From CAYWGR01 sp964458015 (lineage in GTDB: Bacteria; Planctomycetota; Planctomycetia; Pirellulales; Thermoguttaceae), in contig CAYWGR010000134.1 in assembly GCA_964458015.1 (NCBI GenBank), positions 1-15,878 of the forward strand: a stretch of 15,878 nt of DNA. Direction: 5' to 3'. Positions 12,511 through 15,878 of the stretch are shown here, piece after piece. Numbering within the stretch: the stretch's first letter is position 1; every line of letters begins with the position of its first letter. The notes under the pieces are model-generated. The model was not told the DNA's origin. It saw nothing but the letters and a program-made list of their open reading frames with translations, and made no database searches. The position numbers were made by a program, and so were the translations under genes.

Positions 12511-14430
12511 TTACTCTTTCACCTCGAACTCGGCGTCGATAGCGTCGTCACCGCCGGCGGGTTTCGGACCTGTGTCGGCTGTGCCGGGGCCAGTCGCGGC
12601 GCCGGGGGCCGCTTGAGGGCCTGCTTTCTCATATAGCGTCTTGCTCAGAGCATGTGAGGCCTGCTCCAACTCGTGGACGGCCGCCTTGATGCGATCGACA
12701 TCGTCCGACTTGGCCGCTTCGCGGGTTTTGGCAATGGCCGCGTTGACGGCATCCTTGTCGGCCGTGCCAAGTTTGGCGTCTTGCTCCTTGAGGAGTTTTT
12801 CAAGCTGCCAGCACATTGAGTCGGCCTGATTGCGTTGTTCGGCCAATGCACGCTTGCGTTTGTCGTCCTCGGCGTGGGCATCGGCGTCTTTTCGCATCTT
12901 TTCAATCTCGTCTTCCGAGATACCGCTCGATTGCTCGATGCGGACGGTCTGCTCCTTGCTCGTGCCAAGATCCTTGGCCGAGACATTCAAGATGCCGTTG
13001 GCATCGATATCGAATTTCACTTCGATTTGCGGCATGCCGCGCGGGGCCGGCGGAATGCCTTCCAGGTTGAAGCTACCCAACAGCCGGTTGTCGGCGGCCA
13101 TTTGACGTTCGCCCTGGAAAACCTTCACTGTAACGGCGGTTTGGTTATCATCGGCCGTGCTGAAAATCTGCTTTCGCTCGGTCGGAATGGTCGTGTTCTT
13201 ATCGACCAGCCGGGTCATGATGCCGCCCAGGGTTTCGATGCCCAGGGAAAGCGGCGTCACGTCGAGCAGCAGCACGTCATGCACGTCGCCGGCAAGCACG
13301 CCGCCCTGAATCGCAGCGCCCACGGCCACGACTTCATCGGGGTTGACGCCCTTGTGCGGTTCCTTGCCGCCGAACATTTCCTTGACGACTTGCTGTACTT
13401 TCGGCACGCGGGTAGAACCGCCCACCAGCACGACTTCGTCGATGTCTTTCGGCGCGAGGTGCGAATCTCGCATCGCTTGTTGCACCGGCCCGCGGCAACG
13501 CTCGATCAGATGATCGACCAATTGCTCGAACTTCGCGCGGGTAATGCTCATTTGCAGATGCTTTGGTCCGCTCGCGTCGGCCGTGATAAACGGCAGATTG
13601 ATGTCGGTTGATTGCGCCGAGCTAAGTTCTTTTTTAGCTTTTTCGCAGGCCTCTTGCAGACGCTGCAAGGCCATCGTGTCTTTGCGCAGATCAATACCGT
13701 ATTGTTTCTGGAACTCGTCGGCCACGTAGTTGATCAGGCACTGATCGAAGTCGTCGCCGCCGAGGTGGGTGTCGCCGTTCGTGCTGATGACGCGGAACAC
13801 GCCGTCGGCCACTTCAAGGACCGAGACGTCGAAGGTTCCGCCGCCGAGGTCGAACACCACGATCTTTTCGTTCTTCTTCTTATCCAAGCCGTAAGCCAAC
13901 GAGGCGGCGGTCGGCTCGTTGATGATGCGAGCCACCTCGAGGCCCGCCACTTGGCCGGCGTCCTTGGTAGCCTGACGTTGGGCGTCGTTGAAATAGGCCG
14001 GCACCGTGATGACGGCTTTATTTACTTTATGGCCCAAGTAGGCTTCGGCCGCTTCTTTGAGTTTCCGCAAAGTGAAAGCGGAAATCTCGGGCGGGGTATA
14101 GTCTTTTCCATCGACATGGACTTTCACGTAATCTTCGGGACCGCCCACAACCTTGTAGGGCACGATCTTTTCTTCGCTGCCCACTTCGTTGTGGCGGCGT
14201 CCCATGAAACGTTTAATCGAAGAGATTGTACGTGTGGGGTTCGTAACCGCTTGGCGTCGGGCAGGCTCGCCTACGACCGTATCGCCCTTGTCGGTAAATG
14301 CAACGACGCTGGGCGTCAGCCGGTTACCCTCGGCGTTGGGGATTACCTTAACTTCCTTACCTTCCATTACGGCAACCACCGAATTTGTAGTGCCGAGGTC
14401 GATTCCAATAATTTTTTCACCAGAAGACAT
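12511..14430 (-). CDS. dnaK: Chaperone DnaK (Hsp70)
   Basis: DnaK binds exposed hydrophobic peptide segments in an ATP-driven cycle with DnaJ and GrpE. From ATG 14430 there are 639 residues. The N-terminal ATPase domain shows IGIDLGTTNSVVA (8-20), GGGTFDVS (196-203) and a late LVGGSTRVPKVQ block. The linker DVLLLDVTPL (385-394) is followed by the substrate-binding domain and an acidic, Gly/Ala/Pro-rich tail ending EFEVKE. The start is set by AAAGGAG at 14441-14447, 10 nt upstream, one of the few clear ribosome sites in the window; the frame stays open to 14538 but lacks family similarity there. grpE and dnaJ are not adjacent. A sigma-54-type promoter precedes it and clpB follows. Confidence 0.98.
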   Translation of the reverse strand: MSSGEKIIGIDLGTTNSVVAVMEGKEVKVIPNAEGNRLTPSVVAFTDKGDTVVGEPARRQAVTNPTRTISSIKRFMGRRHNEVGSEEKIVPYKVVGGPEDYVKVHVDGKDYTPPEISAFTLRKLKEAAEAYLGHKVNKAVITVPAYFNDAQRQATKDAGQVAGLEVARIINEPTAASLAYGLDKKKNEKIVVFDLGGGTFDVSVLEVADGVFRVISTNGDTHLGGDDFDQCLINYVADEFQKQYGIDLRKDTMALQRLQEACEKAKKELSSAQSTDINLPFITADASGPKHLQMSITRAKFEQLVDHLIERCRGPVQQAMRDSHLAPKDIDEVVLVGGSTRVPKVQQVVKEMFGGKEPHKGVNPDEVVAVGAAIQGGVLAGDVHDVLLLDVTPLSLGIETLGGIMTRLVDKNTTIPTERKQIFSTADDNQTAVTVKVFQGERQMAADNRLLGSFNLEGIPPAPRGMPQIEVKFDIDANGILNVSAKDLGTSKEQTVRIEQSSGISEDEIEKMRKDADAHAEDDKRKRALAEQRNQADSMCWQLEKLLKEQDAKLGTADKDAVNAAIAKTREAAKSDDVDRIKAAVHELEQASHALSKTLYEKAGPQAAPGAATGPGTADTGPKPAGGDDAIDAEFEVKE

Positions 14431-14496
14431 AGCTAATTTGCTCCTTTCGCAAACCCAGTGAGGGTTTTGGCACCCTCTGCAAAGATAATTCATGAA

Positions 14497-14513
14497 AGCA
14501 AAGGGCGTGCCGA
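14497..14513 (-). promoter_or_regulatory. Sigma-54 (-24/-12) promoter candidate for dnaK
   Basis: The minus strand reads TCGGCACGCCCTTTGCT. This fits the sigma-54 consensus TGGCACG-N4-TTGCW with a single mismatch, and the invariant GG and GC are exactly 10 bp apart. Transcription would begin near 14486, leaving a 56-nt leader with AAAGGAG before dnaK. No good sigma-70 box pair or CIRCE element was found in the same region. Confidence 0.6.
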
Positions 14514-14531
14514 GCAGCGGACTTTGGATTT

Positions 14532-14571
14532 GTCGCACTACGTAAGTATATATGGGTTATGGATATGCGAC
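14532..14571. promoter_or_regulatory. Wide inverted repeat GTCGCA-N28-TGCGAC upstream of the dnaK promoter
   Basis: GTCGCA (14532-14537) and TGCGAC (14566-14571) flank an AT-rich 28-bp stretch, centred about 65 bp before the predicted dnaK transcription start. The spacing suits two protein sites on one face or a bent-DNA region, but six-base arms so far apart may be chance. Confidence 0.3.
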
Positions 14572-14621
14572 GTTCCGCAAATGCAAGTTGGTAGCGATTT
14601 TATCCGTGAAAAGCCGAAGTG

Positions 14622-14636
14622 CTGCCATTTTGGCAG
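14622..14636. promoter_or_regulatory. Perfect 15-bp palindrome CTGCCA-TTT-TGGCAG, likely enhancer/operator
   Basis: The 6-bp arms are perfect. The centre lies about 143 bp upstream of the predicted sigma-54 start of dnaK, a usual place for a bacterial enhancer-binding protein site. It is also about 131 bp upstream of the predicted pheA start on the other strand, so it could instead act there. Confidence 0.5.
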
Positions 14637-14724
14637 GATTTCTACCAGGAAAATGCTGCCGGTCATGGAGTAGTCATGGGGTAGTATTGTCAAGAAGGGC
14701 TGCATCGGACACCCCGCCCGAGGG

Positions 14725-14753
14725 TTGACACAACCGAGCCCCTCCGGTAGAAG
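14725..14753 (+). promoter_or_regulatory. Promoter of pheA
   Basis: A consensus TTGACA (14725-14730) is followed after exactly 17 bp by TAGAAG (14748-14753, four of six -10 bases). Transcription would start near 14760, giving a leader of about 16 nt with AAGG seven bases before the ATG. This is too short for a Phe leader-peptide attenuator. Confidence 0.6.
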
Positions 14754-14775
14754 AAGAAGTTTCCAAGGTATCTGC

Positions 14776-15878
14776 ATGGCTAAGACAAGATCCAAATCGG
14801 GAGAAGGTGCGGCCGCAAAGCGTAAAAATCTCGCTGCGCCGGCGGGGCTCGATGCGTTGCGGTCGCAAATAGCCCAACTCGATCAAGAATTTCTCCGGTT
14901 GGTGCAGCACCGGGCTAAGCTGGTGTTGGAAGCGGCTCAGTTTTGCACTTCGCCGGCCGAAGCGACGTTTGCCTCGGCCATTGACGAGGAATCGCTGCAA
15001 AAGCTATCAACTTCGGCCCAGGGGCCATTGCCGCATCGTTGCATTCGCACGGTATTACGCGAGCTATCGAGCGGATGCCGATCATTGATTCATGTGCCTC
15101 GCATCGCTTATTTGGGCCCTTTGTATAGTTACAGTCATCTGGCCGCCATGCACCGTTTCGGGCAAAGCGTTGAATTCGTGCCGGTGGGCACAATTGCGGC
15201 GGTGTTCGAGGAAGTGCATCGGAAACAGTCGGATTTCGGCCTGGTTCCGATGGAAAATTCAACAGACGGGCGCGTGGCCGACACGCTCGATATGTTCACG
15301 CGGATGCGGGTGCGGATTTGCGGCGAGGTTGAGCTCAGGATCCATCATGCATTGCTGGGTAAATGTGCGCGGACGGAAATCCGCGAGGTTTACAGCAAGC
15401 CCCAGGCGCTGTCGCAATGCCGCAACTGGTTGGCCAAGCATCTGCCGGCGGCGCGGTTGATCGAAGTCACCAGCACCTCGACGGCGGCCCAATTGGCAGC
15501 GGAAAAGCCGGGAGCGGCCGCCATCGCCAGCATTCAGGCGGGCGTGCATCATGGGCTGGATGTGTTGGCAGAGCATATCGAAGACAATCCGAACAATACC
15601 ACGCGGTTTGCCCTGATCGGCGATCACGTTCCGCCGCCAACCGGCAACGACCATACGGCGATGCTGTTTCAGATTTTACATCGTCCTGGTTCGTTGGCCG
15701 ATGTCATGAATATCTTTAAACGCAACAAGGTGAATTTGACGTGGATCGACTCGTTCCCGATCCCCGGGACGAATCGCGGCTACTTATTTTTCGCCGAGAT
15801 GGAAGGGCATGAGAACGACGCGCATTTGCGCCGCGCGGTGGCAAAACTAGAAAAAAACACATTGCGACTGGAGATTCT
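14776..15878 (+). CDS. pheA: Bifunctional chorismate mutase/prephenate dehydratase (P-protein), 3' end outside window; mutase part looks degenerate
   Basis: Reading from ATG 14776 the frame is open to the window edge (367 codons). Residues 24-108 are an AroQ-type chorismate mutase domain. Residues 109-283 are the prephenate dehydratase, with RIAYLGPLYSYSHLAA, PMENSTDGRVADTLDMF, YSKPQALSQCRNWL and the catalytic TRF (276-278). An ACT domain (294 onward) has GSLADVMNIFKRNKVNLTW. It makes phenylpyruvate for phenylalanine synthesis. The dehydratase looks intact. In the mutase the first two substrate arginines are present (Arg29, Arg46). The lysine and arginine corresponding to E. coli Lys39 and Arg51, Ser84 and Gln88/Glu are not: the region reads AAQFCTS..AIDEES and GCRSLI. 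The ACT effector motif ESRP is DSFP here. Confidence 0.9.
   Translation, partial: MAKTRSKSGEGAAAKRKNLAAPAGLDALRSQIAQLDQEFLRLVQHRAKLVLEAAQFCTSPAEATFASAIDEESLQKLSTSAQGPLPHRCIRTVLRELSSGCRSLIHVPRIAYLGPLYSYSHLAAMHRFGQSVEFVPVGTIAAVFEEVHRKQSDFGLVPMENSTDGRVADTLDMFTRMRVRICGEVELRIHHALLGKCARTEIREVYSKPQALSQCRNWLAKHLPAARLIEVTSTSTAAQLAAEKPGAAAIASIQAGVHHGLDVLAEHIEDNPNNTTRFALIGDHVPPPTGNDHTAMLFQILHRPGSLADVMNIFKRNKVNLTWIDSFPIPGTNRGYLFFAEMEGHENDAHLRRAVAKLEKNTLRLEI

Noticed and set aside
13612..14436. 274-codon plus-strand ORF opposite dnaK (also 12835-13611)
   Set aside because: Antisense shadows of dnaK codons; His/Val-rich sequences with no domain and no start signals.
14464..14486. Second sigma-54 site on the plus strand (TTGGCACCCTCTGCAA)
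   Set aside because: The GG and GC are only 8 bp apart instead of 10, so it does not fit the -24/-12 rule.

Overview
The window looks like chromosome from a planctomycete, probably of the Pirellula type; this is inference from remembered protein similarity, no search was run. The pointers are: a PheA fusion with the sequence style of that phylum, a plant-like short RNase Z, tRNA genes without an encoded CCA, few clear Shine-Dalgarno sequences, several GTG/TTG starts, and a tRNA-targeting tyrosine recombinase of a type I associate with planctomycetes. Base composition is moderate and gene spacing is loose.

Left part (1-2565) is accessory DNA beside a tRNA gene. It starts with the C-terminal end of a RIC/YtfE-type di-iron Fe-S repair protein, followed by an Rrf2-family regulator on the same strand. 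Next come a minus-strand ORF tail carrying four GGCGCT repeats, and then a 1,301-bp integrative element in tRNA-Ser(CGA). The element is bounded by two copies of the 3' half of the tRNA (1180-1237 and 2481-2538). It holds one gene, a tyrosine recombinase with the full catalytic set, plus a 52-nt nested hairpin and matching pairs of 12-bp-spaced TGGCAACA repeats about 115-125 bp inside each core. The two tRNA halves have different but perfectly self-paired variable arms, so the present tRNA-Ser appears to be a hybrid whose 3' half came with the element.

Middle part (2566-9492) is mostly housekeeping. carA lies on the minus strand. Upstream of it is a 0.5-kb gap with a terminator-like hairpin and a purine/pyrimidine inverted repeat. 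Then a minus-strand cluster reads HIT-family hydrolase/phosphorylase, alaC-type aminotransferase, SAM methyltransferase. The plus strand continues with scpA (chromosome condensation), a short RNase Z, and a tRNA with anticodon CAT that ends in a good intrinsic terminator.

Right part (9644-15878) is a protein-quality module on the minus strand, dnaK then clpB, separated by a 193-bp inverted-repeat element. dnaK has a near-consensus sigma-54 (-24/-12) promoter and a perfect 15-bp palindrome about 140 bp upstream of its predicted start, which suggests enhancer-dependent control. Divergent from dnaK is pheA, a chorismate mutase-prephenate dehydratase cut by the window edge. Its mutase domain has lost several active-site residues while the dehydratase part looks intact.

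The strongest candidates for something undescribed are the single-gene tRNA-Ser element with its symmetric arm-like repeats and tRNA half replacement, and the sigma-54 architecture at dnaK.
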